64,000 bases of DNA from an uncultured Eubacteriales bacterium. GTDB lineage: Bacteria; Bacillota; Clostridia; Peptostreptococcales; Anaerovoracaceae. The position numbers and the translations under genes were made by a program. Location of the stretch: positions 1 through 64,000 of the forward strand of contig CADAEH010000002.1 of NCBI GenBank assembly GCA_902786855.1, written 5' to 3'. Positions 25,298 through 33,878 of this stretch are shown in pieces (within the stretch, counting starts at the first letter, position 1; every line of letters starts with the position of its first letter). A model generated the notes under the pieces. That model saw only the letters and a program-made list of their open reading frames with translations. It was not told the origin of the DNA and made no database searches.

Positions 25298-26417
25298 CGG
25301 TTCCGTCGTCTGATGTCTCCTCAATTGTCTGGCCCTCTGCAGTTGTATCATCAGCATCTTCGTACTCATCGAATGCGAAGCCCATTTCCTTGAGCTGCTG
25401 ATGGCTCTTGATATCTATCTTCCAGTTGCTTACTCTTGCAGCAAGTCTTACATTCTGACCCTCTCTTCCGATAGCCAGTGAAAGCTGCTGCTCAGGTACC
25501 ACAGCTGTTGCCGACTTTTCATCCTCATTGATGTATACGCCTTCTACGATAGCCGGTCTGAGAACATTGCTGATGAATACGGCAGGATCCTCATCCCACA
25601 CTATGATGTCTATCTTTTCTCCGAAAAGCTCATCAGTAATGTTCTGGACTCTTGCTCCGCGGTTTCCTACGCATGCTCCGACAGGATCGACATTCTCATC
25701 TGTAGAGTAAACTGCGATCTTGGTACGTGATCCGGCTTCTCTTGCAATACCCTTGATTTCGACCGTTCCGTCAGCGATTTCAGGGATCTCAAGTTCAAAA
25801 AGTCCTCTGACGAGTCCCGGGTGTGATCTTGAAAGGAGTACCTGAGGTCCTTTGTTGTCCTTCTTGACATCCATAACGTAGACCTTGATCCTGTCTCCAG
25901 GTCTGAACGTCTCTGTTCTTACCTGCTCAGAGCTTGGGACTCTTCCCTCTGTCCTGCCAAGTGAGATCAGCATAGTGCCGTTATTGATCCTTTCGACTCT
26001 GCCGGTGACGATCTGACCTTTCTTGCCGATGAACTCGTTATAGGAATTGATTCTCTCTGCTTCCCGGTTCTTCTGAACGAATACCTGTTTTGCACCCTGC
26101 GCTGCAATACGGTTGAAGTCTTTAGGATCGATCTGATACTCTACAACATCACCGATCTCATACTCATCATAGATCTCTCTTGCCTCTTCAAGTGAGATCT
26201 GAGTGAGATCGTCCTCAACTTCTTCAACTACTTCAAGTCCCATGAGAACTGTGACATCTCCGGTCTCCATATCAACTTCCACTCTTACATTGGAAGCTCC
26301 GTAGTTCTTCTTATATGCGTTTTCGATAGAGTCTTTTATAGCTCCGATTATTTCTTCTTCCGACAGGTTCTTCTCTTTCTTAAGATCCGCAAACGCATCC
26401 AGAAAATCCTTGTTCAT
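25290..26417 (-). CDS. nusA: Transcription termination/antitermination factor NusA
   Basis: This 375-residue RNA polymerase-associated factor modulates pausing, termination and antitermination. The N-terminal domain (1-130) binds polymerase, S1 (about 135-200) contains GQIVTGRVERINNGTMLISLG, and two KH domains follow (VGACVGNRGARVQNI and LAIGREGQNVRLAARVSNW). The length matches Firmicute NusA without C-terminal repeats. A short acidic tail (DDTTAEGQTIEETSDD) ends the protein. It lies 11 bp after rimP and overlaps rnpM by 8 bp. Confidence 0.97.
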   Translation of the reverse strand: MNKDFLDAFADLKKEKNLSEEEIIGAIKDSIENAYKKNYGASNVRVEVDMETGDVTVLMGLEVVEEVEDDLTQISLEEAREIYDEYEIGDVVEYQIDPKDFNRIAAQGAKQVFVQKNREAERINSYNEFIGKKGQIVTGRVERINNGTMLISLGRTEGRVPSSEQVRTETFRPGDRIKVYVMDVKKDNKGPQVLLSRSHPGLVRGLFELEIPEIADGTVEIKGIAREAGSRTKIAVYSTDENVDPVGACVGNRGARVQNITDELFGEKIDIIVWDEDPAVFISNVLRPAIVEGVYINEDEKSATAVVPEQQLSLAIGREGQNVRLAARVSNWKIDIKSHQQLKEMGFAFDEYEDADDTTAEGQTIEETSDDGTDA

Positions 26418-26428
26418 CTTTTCCTCCC

Positions 26429-26905
26429 TTAGAACACTATAGCTAAATTTATCTTTGAAATCTTATCCGCAGGTATCTCCAGTCTTTTGCCCCCGACATC
26501 TATGATCACTATGTCATCCTGTCTTGCTACCAGAGTACCTTCAAAGTTCTTGCTTCCTTCTATCTGCTGGTAAGTCTTTACTTCTACCTCTCTTCCGGCA
26601 AAACGGACAAAGTCCGATTCGCGGATCAGCTCTCGATCGAGCCCCGGAGAACTTACCTCGAGGTTATAACTCCTGTCTATGAAGTCCAGTTCATCAAGTT
26701 TATCGCTGAGATATCTTGTAACTTCTTCACATTCTTCGATACTTACATATTCACTCTCAGCGCCCATAGGCTTGTCAAGAAATACCCTGAGGACCCAGCC
26801 CGGTCCTTCTTTTTTATATATGACATTATAGATCTCAAGTTCTCTGCCTTCAGTGAATTCTTCAAGCATTGATGTGACCTTTGCCGGTATGTCTTCTCTT
26901 GCCAT
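26429..26905 (-). CDS. rimP: Ribosome maturation factor RimP
   Basis: This 158-residue factor assists 30S subunit assembly and is first in the nusA-infB operon. It shows WVLRVFLDKP, VSIEECEEVTRYLSDKLDE, YNLEVSSPGLDREL and the C-terminal Sm-like domain ending in ISKINLAIVF. The frame is open to 26938, but ATG at 26905 has GGAGG 6 bp upstream and is preferred. A promoter and a conserved-looking leader hairpin lie upstream. Confidence 0.95.
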   Translation of the reverse strand: MAREDIPAKVTSMLEEFTEGRELEIYNVIYKKEGPGWVLRVFLDKPMGAESEYVSIEECEEVTRYLSDKLDELDFIDRSYNLEVSSPGLDRELIRESDFVRFAGREVEVKTYQQIEGSKNFEGTLVARQDDIVIIDVGGKRLEIPADKISKINLAIVF

Positions 26906-27010
26906 ATAACCTCCGTATGAGATGGCATGTATACGCATGTCACCACAGCAAAATTCTTAACATAAGTGAAAGAGTGGGGTTCGCCCACTCTTTCGGAGTT
27001 ACAACTTACT
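26906..27010 (-). ncRNA. rimP leader RNA (11-bp hairpin in the 5' UTR of the nusA operon)
   Basis: GAAAGAGTGGG (26994-26984 on the minus strand) pairs perfectly with CCCACTCTTTC (26978-26968) around a 5-nt loop. No U-tract follows. A similar AAAGAGTGGG hairpin upstream of rimP (ylxS) is common in Firmicutes and was described as a rimP-leader motif. The match is from memory. Confidence 0.6.
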
Positions 27011-27015
27011 TGCTA

Positions 27016-27044
27016 TATATATCATTAAACAGTACATATTGCAA
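27016..27044 (-). promoter_or_regulatory. Promoter of the rimP-nusA-infB operon
   Basis: TTGCAA (27044-27039), a 17-nt spacer and TATATA (27021-27016) on the minus strand. It lies between the PBP stop and the leader hairpin. Confidence 0.7.
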
Positions 27045-27110
27045 GGTTTTTTTAATACTTCGCCCTTGCAGGCCGATAGATCCGGCTTACGACCGGCTGT
27101 GGTTTTGCTG

Positions 27111-30100
27111 CTATCCGACCGGCTGTGGTTCTTCTGCAGGAGCAGGTGCAGGTGCGGGTGCAGGAGCAGGTGCTGCAGGGTTAGCCGGTGCTGCAGGGTT
27201 AGCCGGAGTACCCTCTGCAGGCTTTTCTTCTTCCGGTTCAGGTTCCGGCGGCGGTGGTGGTTCCTCAGGTTCTGTTCCTTTTGTATAGTATTCTCCATCC
27301 CAGGCACGGATTACATTTTTAGGCATTTTCTTGTATTCTCCGCCCCTTGCGATCTTGACTTTTCCGATTATTTTACCCCACAGAGCTGAAGCTTTCTCTG
27401 ACATCGAATCCATCTGGACATTGTCATCCGTACCGATCCATAATGCCGCAGAGATGGTCGGAGTGAATCCACAGAACCATATATCGAACTTATCATCGGT
27501 GGTACCTGTTTTGCCGCCTACCTCGATACCGTCAACCTTGGCAGGAGTTGCGATTCCTCTGGTGACTACGCTCTGAAGCACGTTGGTCATGATCCAGGCG
27601 ACTCCCTTGTCAAGCACACGAACGGTTTCGGATTTTGCTTCGAGAAGAGTCCGCCCGCCGCTGTCTTCTACCTTGGTGTAGCAGATAGTAGTATTTCTGA
27701 CTCCTCCGTTAGGGAATGTAGCGTAAGCGGCAGACATTTCAAGCGGTGATATGCCGTATGTCATGGCACCGAGTCCGAGTGCAGCAAGGTTAAGGTCGTT
27801 GACAGACTGCGAAGTATCTGTTACTACCGACGTGATGCCAAATCTCTGGAGAGTATCCATCGAATAATCTACGCCGATCTGTATAAGGATCTTGACTGCG
27901 CAGGTATTAATTGACTTCTGTATAGCAGTCCGGAAAGTATTCCTGCCGGAATATGTCCTGGTGACATTTTTAGGCCATGTCCTTCCTTCTATCTGCATCG
28001 GTTCATCTATGACTGTAGAAGAAACTGTCAGGAAGTCTCCCCAGCCGTCTGTTCCCTGCTTGTCATATCTCTTACCATTGACTTTATCTGTAAACTTGAA
28101 TATCTTGCCTTCATCCTGATATTCAAGGCTTCTCTGAAGTGCCGGTGCATATACAGCAAGGGGCTTGATCGATGATCCCGGCTGCCGCGGGTTGGTAGCT
28201 CTGTTGAACAGCATCTGACCGGTTACCTTACGCGTCCCGACCATTGCTTTGATCTCGCCTGTTCCGACTTCGGTGATAACCATTGCAGCTTCTACTTCGC
28301 CTTCGCCTTTAGTGACATTAGGGAAGTTTTTCTTTTTCTTGAACTGCTCGGTTATGACCTCCTGAGCCTGACTGTTAAGTGTAGTATAAATGTTGAGACC
28401 TTTGGTATAAATGATCTTTACCGCCTGTTCCTCGTCTATACCGTACTCATTCATCAGATCTTTTTTAATCGTTTCGATGAGATAATCCTTGAATGCAGAA
28501 GTCGATGAAGCTGAAGAACGGCTGCCCGGCTTTATGAAGTCAATTAAAGGTCTTGTAGCAGCGTCTTTCTCTTCCTGTGTGATCATTCCCTGCTGCAGCA
28601 TAAGATTGAGTATCATGTTGCGGCGGTCTGCACTGGCATCGTTAACGTAGATGCCTTTTGCATACTCAACAGTTGTGTCCGTAGGTTCATTGGTAAGAAG
28701 AGAATATGAACCAGGTGCCTGCGGGAGTGCCGCAAGCGCAGCACATTGCTCAAGTGTAAGGCCTTCGACATCAGTAGAGAAATAAGTATTTGCAGCTGTA
28801 TCAACCCCATAGCAGCCATACCCCAGATATATGGTATTGAGATATGCTGTTATGATCTCTTCTTTGCTGAGTTCCTGCTCTATCTGGTACGCATAATACA
28901 TCTCTATTATTTTACGCTTGATAGAACGGACGCTCTTGTCTTCAGGCAGGAACACATTGCGGGCAAGCTGCTGCGTGATAGTGCTGGTACCGCTTATCCT
29001 GCCTCCGTGGAATCTCTCCAGTATAGCTCCGATTATACGTCTGAAATTGAATCCGCTGTGTGTCCAGAACGTCTTATCTTCGACAGCTATAAATGCATTT
29101 TTGAGATTTTCCGGCAGCTGATCATATGTGGACAGTTCTCTGTTCTCAGAGAAATAGATCTCGTCAACCAGATTTTCCTTATCATCATATATATGTGAGC
29201 TCACATCCAGCGTATCGTAGATGTTCTTAGGATGGATCGTAGGTGCATGACTTACTACATAGGCAGTGTATCCTGCGCCGGCAATGCAGCCTATAAGAGC
29301 AAAAATAATGAAAGTCCTTATAAATGCCCTGACAAAGCCTACCCATTTTTTCTTTTTTTTGCGAGGCTTCTTTCTCTTGCTGCCGGATTTGTTCGCATTT
29401 CTGCTGTTGTACTCAGACAGTTTAAATGCTGTCGTGTTTTTAGACATTTTTACATTGGCAAGAGTCTTACTGTTCCTTGCTGCTTTGGATTTTCCCTTGG
29501 CAGAAGAACCGGAAGATTTATTGCCCGACGATTTTGTTCCGGATGAATTTTTCTTTCTTTTAGTTGCCATCCTTTTGATCTTTCCACCAAAACTGTTAGC
29601 CTTCTTCTCAGCTTCTGCCTCAGCGGCAGCAGCCAGTTCGAGACTTTTTATTTCTCTAGTGTATGGTTTGAATCCGTATCTTTTTTCTTCTTCAGCCTTA
29701 TCTGTATCAGAGTCAGCCGTCTCTTTTTCAGAATTGTCTTCTGCAGCTTTTGCCCCGATCTCTTCATTGACAAGTTCCTGAAGCAGAGCATCAGTGTCCT
29801 TTTCCGGTTCTGTATCTTTTGAGGGATCCGAAGGTTTATCCTTGCTGTCTTGTTGATCAGAAGGTTTGCTTTCCGGATAGAAATAATCGCTGATATCTAT
29901 GTCATCACGGGATTTGCTCCCGGAGTCAGGCTCTTCTGCTGCTTTCTTTCCGGATTCTGTATCGGCAGACTTTTCTATAGCTAAAGTACGCTTCGGATCC
30001 TTTTCTGCGTTTTTCAGATCTTCACTGAAAGTTGCCCTGTCTACTACTTTGGTATCAGCACCCTTCTTTTCCGGTGCTGAAAGTTCGCGGTCAAGGCCCT

Positions 30101-30428
30101 CAAGGGCAAAGAAATCATCCACTTCTGCATCAGCTATGCCGGATATCTCTGCTATCTCAAGTGCACGAGTCCTTCTCTCTTCTGCAGCTTTTCTTCTGCG
30201 GATAACAGCAAGAATATCGTCATCAGCATCGATATCAGGATCAGTATCAGCCGCAGACCGGTTTGATTTAGGCATAGCGTGAGCGGAACTGGCATTCTTA
30301 TCATCCGAAGTTACAGTAACCCCTCTCCCGGTTTCCGGGACAGACTTTTCGTCAGTCTGTTTCACTTTATCCGAATCTGAAGTCTCTATATTTATATTTT
30401 CAGTTTTATTTTTTTTATCTTCTGCCAT
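27111..30428 (-). CDS. Class A penicillin-binding protein (PBP1A-type) with long cytoplasmic and proline-rich tails
   Basis: This 1,105-residue bifunctional peptidoglycan synthase is well above the usual 700-900. Residues 1-360 form a very acidic, then very basic, low-complexity cytoplasmic region. A membrane helix spans about 362-392 (RTFIIFALIGCIAGAGYTAYVV). The glycosyltransferase 51 domain follows, with EDKTFWTHSGFNFRRI (about 447) and GGRISGTSTITQQLARN. The transpeptidase has SSIK (about 752), SIN and KTGT (about 973). The C-terminal 60 residues are a Pro/Glu/Ala/Asn tail. It is monocistronic with its own promoter. In other bacteria disordered cytoplasmic tails on PBPs bind division or elongation partners; here that is only a suggestion. 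Confidence 0.93.
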   Translation of the reverse strand: MAEDKKNKTENINIETSDSDKVKQTDEKSVPETGRGVTVTSDDKNASSAHAMPKSNRSAADTDPDIDADDDILAVIRRRKAAEERRTRALEIAEISGIADAEVDDFFALEGLDRELSAPEKKGADTKVVDRATFSEDLKNAEKDPKRTLAIEKSADTESGKKAAEEPDSGSKSRDDIDISDYFYPESKPSDQQDSKDKPSDPSKDTEPEKDTDALLQELVNEEIGAKAAEDNSEKETADSDTDKAEEEKRYGFKPYTREIKSLELAAAAEAEAEKKANSFGGKIKRMATKRKKNSSGTKSSGNKSSGSSAKGKSKAARNSKTLANVKMSKNTTAFKLSEYNSRNANKSGSKRKKPRKKKKKWVGFVRAFIRTFIIFALIGCIAGAGYTAYVVSHAPTIHPKNIYDTLDVSSHIYDDKENLVDEIYFSENRELSTYDQLPENLKNAFIAVEDKTFWTHSGFNFRRIIGAILERFHGGRISGTSTITQQLARNVFLPEDKSVRSIKRKIIEMYYAYQIEQELSKEEIITAYLNTIYLGYGCYGVDTAANTYFSTDVEGLTLEQCAALAALPQAPGSYSLLTNEPTDTTVEYAKGIYVNDASADRRNMILNLMLQQGMITQEEKDAATRPLIDFIKPGSRSSASSTSAFKDYLIETIKKDLMNEYGIDEEQAVKIIYTKGLNIYTTLNSQAQEVITEQFKKKKNFPNVTKGEGEVEAAMVITEVGTGEIKAMVGTRKVTGQMLFNRATNPRQPGSSIKPLAVYAPALQRSLEYQDEGKIFKFTDKVNGKRYDKQGTDGWGDFLTVSSTVIDEPMQIEGRTWPKNVTRTYSGRNTFRTAIQKSINTCAVKILIQIGVDYSMDTLQRFGITSVVTDTSQSVNDLNLAALGLGAMTYGISPLEMSAAYATFPNGGVRNTTICYTKVEDSGGRTLLEAKSETVRVLDKGVAWIMTNVLQSVVTRGIATPAKVDGIEVGGKTGTTDDKFDIWFCGFTPTISAALWIGTDDNVQMDSMSEKASALWGKIIGKVKIARGGEYKKMPKNVIRAWDGEYYTKGTEPEEPPPPPEPEPEEEKPAEGTPANPAAPANPAAPAPAPAPAPAPAEEPQPVG

Positions 30429-30486
30429 TTATTTTACCTGTGTAATAGTCTTGAGCAGGTCATTCCGGATTCCGGATATGACAAAA

Positions 30487-30517
30487 CTCCGGAGCGCATA
30501 ACTCCGGAGCTATTATA
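30487..30517 (-). promoter_or_regulatory. PBP promoter -10 with a hairpin at the transcription start
   Basis: TATAAT at 30517-30512 on the minus strand; the -35 is weak (TTTTAC, 30540-30535). Directly after it an 8-bp stem of palindromic CTCCGGAG units (30509-30502 with 30494-30487) starts at or next to +1 and is followed by TTTTGTC. It could stabilise the 5' end, act as an operator or attenuate transcription. Two further TCCGGA units follow at about 30460-30475. Confidence 0.5.
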
Positions 30518-30613
30518 CCACAACATATTGATAAGTAAAATCGAAATGCACTTGTATTTTACTATATTTGGTAGATTTTAGCAGTTTACCGATATATTAT
30601 TATCGATATATAT

Positions 30614-30633
30614 ATGTAAAGTGGCCTTTACAT
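30614..30633 (-). terminator. Stem-loop after the metal ATPase gene
   Basis: ATGTAAAG (30614-30621) pairs with CTTTACAT (30626-30633) around a TGGC loop, one base past the ATPase stop. It is followed by an AT-alternating tract instead of pure U, so termination strength is uncertain. Confidence 0.5.
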
Positions 30634-30634
30634 C

Positions 30635-32536
30635 CTATTTTTTTACGATCATCCTCATGGAATTGAGTATGCAGATCACTGCAACGCCTACATCTGCAAA
30701 CACTGCGACCCACATATTTGCTATTCCCAGTGCTCCGAGTACAAGGCAAGCGAATTTTACCAGCAGTGCAAATGCAATATTCGCGCCTGAGATACTGATA
30801 GTTTTGCGTGCGATCTGTATGACTGCCGGTATTCTCAGCAGATTGTCATCCATAATTACTATATCTGCCGCCTCGATCGCAGCATCTGACCCAAGGGATC
30901 CCATAGCAATACCTACATCCGCTCGCGAAAGGACAGGCGCATCATTTATACCATCACCTATGAAGCCCAGTTTTTTCTTAGGATCTTCTCCGTTTCCTGC
31001 TCCTTTGATAAGATCCTCCACGATGCCGACTTTGTCCTGTGGAAGCAAGCCTGCCCTGTAATCAGTTATTCCAAGCTCTTCTGCGATCGCCCTGGCAGCG
31101 CTCTCAGAGTCTCCTGTCAGCATGACGATCTTTCTGACTCCGGCAGCAAGGATATCTTTTACAGCCTGTCCGGCTTCTGACTTAGGCATGTCCGCAACGA
31201 CTATGGTGCCGATATATCTTCCGTCTCTTGCGACATAGCAGCATGTTCCCGGTAATTGATCGTCAGGGATCCCGATGCCGTTTTCCGCCATAAACCCGCC
31301 GTTTCCGACAAGAGTCTTCACCCCGGCTACGACTGCACTTATGCCCTTGCCGGCATAGTTCTCTTCATCTGTTATCTCAGACATAGGAAACTGATCAGTG
31401 CATGCTGTCGTTATAGCGGTTGCTATAGGATGTGTCGATCCTGATTCGACTGCTGCTGCAAATCGCAGGACCTCTTCTTTCGTATATCCATCTGCCGCAG
31501 TTACAGAATTGACCTTGAAGCGGCCTTCTGTGAGAGTTCCTGTTTTATCTGTGACCAGCGTATCGAGATGAGCCATCATCTCAAGAAAATTGGAACCTTT
31601 TACAAGCACACCTTCTCTGGAAGCTGCTCCTATTCCGCCGAAAAAGGCCAGCGGAACTGAAATGACCAGTGCGCACGGGCAGGAAATGACCAGGAACGTG
31701 CAGGCTCTCAGTACCCATTTCCCGAACTCCCCGGTAAAGTCCCCGGATATAAGCGGCGGCAGGAATGCCAGAATAACTGCACCGAAAACTACTGCAGGTG
31801 TATAGTAATGCGCGAATCTGGTGATGAAGTTTTCAGTCTTGGACTTTTTAGAAGCTGCGTTCTCAACCATCTCCAGTATCTGCACAACCGTAGAATCATC
31901 ATATGCTTTATCTGCTCTGATCCTAAGCAGGTTTTCGCCGTTGATGCAGCCTGAGATAACCTGATCTCCTGCCTTCACTGCTCTTGGCATCGATTCTCCT
32001 GTCAGAGCTGATGTGTTGATCAGTCCTTCTCCATCTATGACTGAGCCGTCAGCAGGGATTTTTTCACCCGGCTTAATGACGAGTATGTCACCTATCTCTA
32101 TGTCATCCGGATCTATCACTTCGATCCCGCCATCCTCAGTTTCTCTGTTCGCAAACTCAGGAGCGATATCCATCAGCTCCGTTATTGCTCCTCTCGACTT
32201 TCCGACAGCATAGCTCTGGAAAAACTCTCCGACCTGATAGAACAGCATTACAGCTACAGCTTCTTCAAGTTCGCCGCAGCCGAATGCTCCGACTGTAGCC
32301 AATGTCATCAGAAAACATTCATCAAACATCTGACCATGAGCTATCCCGAGAAAACATTTGCGGATAACATCGTATCCTACAAGAAAATACGGTACTAAAT
32401 ATGCAGCTATGACGGCTATATTTCTGTTATCAGGCAGCAGACCTGCATGCTCTGAGATCATCAGCACCGCAAACATAACAAGAGATATTATGATCCTTGT
32501 GAGATCTTTTTTCTGTTTCTTAGTCAAACTACTCAT
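30635..32536 (-). CDS. P1B-type Zn(2+)/Cd(2+)-exporting ATPase without N-terminal metal-binding domain
   Basis: This 633-residue membrane pump exports soft divalent metals at the cost of ATP. It shows the transport motif SCPCALV (about 285), the phosphorylation site DKTGTLT (about 330), the STHPIA motif of heavy-metal pumps, TGE in the actuator (LTGES), and GDGINDAPVLSRADVGIAMG. CPC together with STHPIA fits the ZntA/CadA class. The usual N-terminal heavy-metal-associated domain is absent and is encoded as a separate 73-residue protein 65 bp upstream. The gene is the third of arsR-HMA-ATPase, so expression should respond to metal through the ArsR protein. Confidence 0.93.
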   Translation of the reverse strand: MSSLTKKQKKDLTRIIISLVMFAVLMISEHAGLLPDNRNIAVIAAYLVPYFLVGYDVIRKCFLGIAHGQMFDECFLMTLATVGAFGCGELEEAVAVMLFYQVGEFFQSYAVGKSRGAITELMDIAPEFANRETEDGGIEVIDPDDIEIGDILVIKPGEKIPADGSVIDGEGLINTSALTGESMPRAVKAGDQVISGCINGENLLRIRADKAYDDSTVVQILEMVENAASKKSKTENFITRFAHYYTPAVVFGAVILAFLPPLISGDFTGEFGKWVLRACTFLVISCPCALVISVPLAFFGGIGAASREGVLVKGSNFLEMMAHLDTLVTDKTGTLTEGRFKVNSVTAADGYTKEEVLRFAAAVESGSTHPIATAITTACTDQFPMSEITDEENYAGKGISAVVAGVKTLVGNGGFMAENGIGIPDDQLPGTCCYVARDGRYIGTIVVADMPKSEAGQAVKDILAAGVRKIVMLTGDSESAARAIAEELGITDYRAGLLPQDKVGIVEDLIKGAGNGEDPKKKLGFIGDGINDAPVLSRADVGIAMGSLGSDAAIEAADIVIMDDNLLRIPAVIQIARKTISISGANIAFALLVKFACLVLGALGIANMWVAVFADVGVAVICILNSMRMIVKK

Positions 32537-32601
32537 AAATCTGCACTACAACATTGAATACATCTACCTACATTCTTTCTGATATCAGAAGGAGTGCCTC
32601 A

Positions 32602-32823
32602 CTATTTCAGCACTACCTGACAGTCAGGCTCTACCTTTGCAATGCACTTTACAGCTTCTGCAAGCACCTGATCGAACACGGCATCATCAGCCTCTATCAT
32701 CATTTTCTGTGTCATAAAGCTTACGGATGCGTCTGTAACGCCATCAATCTTCTTGATTGCTTTTTCCATCTTAGCTGCACAGTTTGCACAATCCAGGTCG
32801 ATCAGTTTGAATTTCTTTTTCAT
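32602..32823 (-). CDS. Stand-alone heavy-metal-associated (HMA) domain protein
   Basis: This 73-residue ferredoxin-like metal chaperone has LDCANCAAKME with the metal-binding Cys12 and Cys15, followed by GVTDASVSFMTQKMMIE. That is the beta-alpha-beta pattern of the domain usually fused to the N-terminus of CadA/ZntA. Here the domain and pump are separate genes with independent starts (AAGGAG 7 bp before this ATG). It is either an expressed donor for the ATPase or a product of gene fission. An acidic residue just before CxxC (Asp11) suits Zn/Cd more than Cu. Confidence 0.9.
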   Translation of the reverse strand: MKKKFKLIDLDCANCAAKMEKAIKKIDGVTDASVSFMTQKMMIEADDAVFDQVLAEAVKCIAKVEPDCQVVLK

Positions 32824-32880
32824 TTCAGTTCTCCTTATATATATGTTATTTGAATTAGCTTGATCCAGCGGATATGCTGT

Positions 32881-33195
32881 TCACTCTTCTATGTGATCCC
32901 TTCCCATCTCTATGATGGTTTTGACATGATCATCATCCAGAGAGTAAAGCACCTGCTTTCCTTCACGTCTGCTCTTGATAAGTTTAGATATTTTGAGAGC
33001 TTTCAGCTGGTGCGATACGGCTGACTGGTTCATCTCAATATCTTCGCAGATCTCAGACACACTCTTCTCACCGTCAAAAAGATCATATAGAATCTTGATC
33101 CTGGTCGAATCTGCAAACATCTTGAACAGATCGGCCAGTTCGAGAAGTTCCTGTTCGCGCAAGCCCTTGAGCATGTATTCTTCTTTTTTTGGCAT
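32881..33195 (-). CDS. ArsR/SmtB-family metal-sensing repressor (alpha-5 site, Zn/Cd type)
   Basis: This 104-residue winged-helix dimeric repressor has the ArsR core LADLFKMFADSTRIKILYDL (21-40) and recognition helix QSAVSHQLKALK. The C-terminal helix reads DDDHVKTIIEMGRDHIEE. The spacing Asp-x-His-x10-His-x2-Glu is exactly the alpha-5 zinc site of SmtB/CzrA (D104, H106, H117, E120 in SmtB). The cysteine pair of the CadC alpha-3 site is missing; only SEICED remains. Zinc is therefore the likeliest inducer. The gene heads the operon with the HMA protein and ATPase. Its RBS is AAGGAG, and a palindromic operator overlaps the promoter. Confidence 0.92.
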   Translation of the reverse strand: MPKKEEYMLKGLREQELLELADLFKMFADSTRIKILYDLFDGEKSVSEICEDIEMNQSAVSHQLKALKISKLIKSRREGKQVLYSLDDDHVKTIIEMGRDHIEE

Positions 33196-33240
33196 GTGGC
33201 TCTCCTTGTCCGAATATATTCACATGAACAGTTTTTCATA

Positions 33241-33273
33241 TGAATATATTATCATATGTTCATTTTATGTCAA
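33241..33273 (-). promoter_or_regulatory. Promoter and operator of the metal efflux operon
   Basis: TTGACA (33273-33268), a 16-nt spacer and TAATAT (33251-33246) on the minus strand. A 9-4-9 inverted repeat (TGAACATAT/ATATATTCA, 33262-33241, one mismatch) covers the -10 and most of the spacer, as expected for an SmtB/CzrA-type operator. A second perfect TTCATATGAA lies at about 33234-33245 and another TTCA/TGAA pair just downstream, so several dimers may bind. Confidence 0.75.
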
Positions 33274-33290
33274 CCATTTTATTCACTTTT

Positions 33291-33336
33291 TGCAAAATAA
33301 ATGCAGACACAACCTGTTTTCAGGTTTTGTCTGCAT
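33291..33336 (-). terminator. Terminator after the Nudix hydrolase gene
   Basis: On the minus strand, ATGCAGACA (33336-33328) pairs with TGTCTGCAT (33309-33301), with an inner AACCTG/CAGGTT extension, followed by TTATTTTG. It separates this gene pair from the metal efflux operon. Confidence 0.8.
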
Positions 33337-33377
33337 TCTTTTACTACATTGTTAAGCCGGGGGACATCCGGCGTCTG

Positions 33378-33875
33378 TTATATTTGTTGCTCATCCAGGT
33401 AGGATACGAGGAAGTATTCTGCAAGGCTGTCAGGTCTGATATTTTTCCTGGCTTCTTCTCTTGTGAACCAGCCGTATGAATCGATCTCATAATTAGGATC
33501 GAACCCGGCATCATCATCAACAAAAGCTGTAAAGTTACACATAAGAGCATCTGATTTCTCAAAGTACTGTGATCTGTTGAATTTCAGGGAAGAAACTGTC
33601 ATCCCGGTCTCTTCTCTTACTTCACGTCGAACCGCATCTTCAAGAGATTCTCCTCTCGTTACATATCCTGCAACAAGTATAAAGAACGGCCGTCCGTATT
33701 GCCTGATCAGAAGTATTTTATCATTTGATTTATTGATGACTATCATAATGACAGCCACATTGTACTGCGGGAATCTGAATTGATCACATTTCGGGCAAAA
33801 CGGGATCATCCCTTCATGCTCCAGTTCCTTTTCTATTAACTTTGTTCCGCATTCGCGGCAATATTTACTGCTCAT
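33378..33875 (-). CDS. Nudix hydrolase with N-terminal zinc ribbon (NudC-like)
   Basis: This 165-residue pyrophosphohydrolase opens with a zinc ribbon, CRECG (6-10) and CPKC (27-30). The Nudix box follows as GYVTRGESLEDAVRREVREETG (its 23-residue span starts near residue 70), giving the Gx5Ex7REVxEE pattern. Zinc ribbon plus Nudix box is the arrangement of NudC-type NAD(H) pyrophosphatases/decapping enzymes, but the protein is shorter than NudC (about 260). The SQPWPFPxS substrate motif after the box is not evident, so the substrate is uncertain. It starts 3 bp after the stop of the secreted amidotransferase, which makes co-transcription likely. Confidence 0.85.
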   Translation of the reverse strand: MSSKYCRECGTKLIEKELEHEGMIPFCPKCDQFRFPQYNVAVIMIVINKSNDKILLIRQYGRPFFILVAGYVTRGESLEDAVRREVREETGMTVSSLKFNRSQYFEKSDALMCNFTAFVDDDAGFDPNYEIDSYGWFTREEARKNIRPDSLAEYFLVSYLDEQQI

Positions 33876-33878
33876 TTC

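Noticed and set aside
26881-27389. Two overlapping plus-strand frames opposite the PBP C-terminus and rimP leader
   Set aside because: They mirror the Pro/Ala/Glu tail of the PBP as Gly/Ala/Ser-rich runs; there is no RBS or domain.
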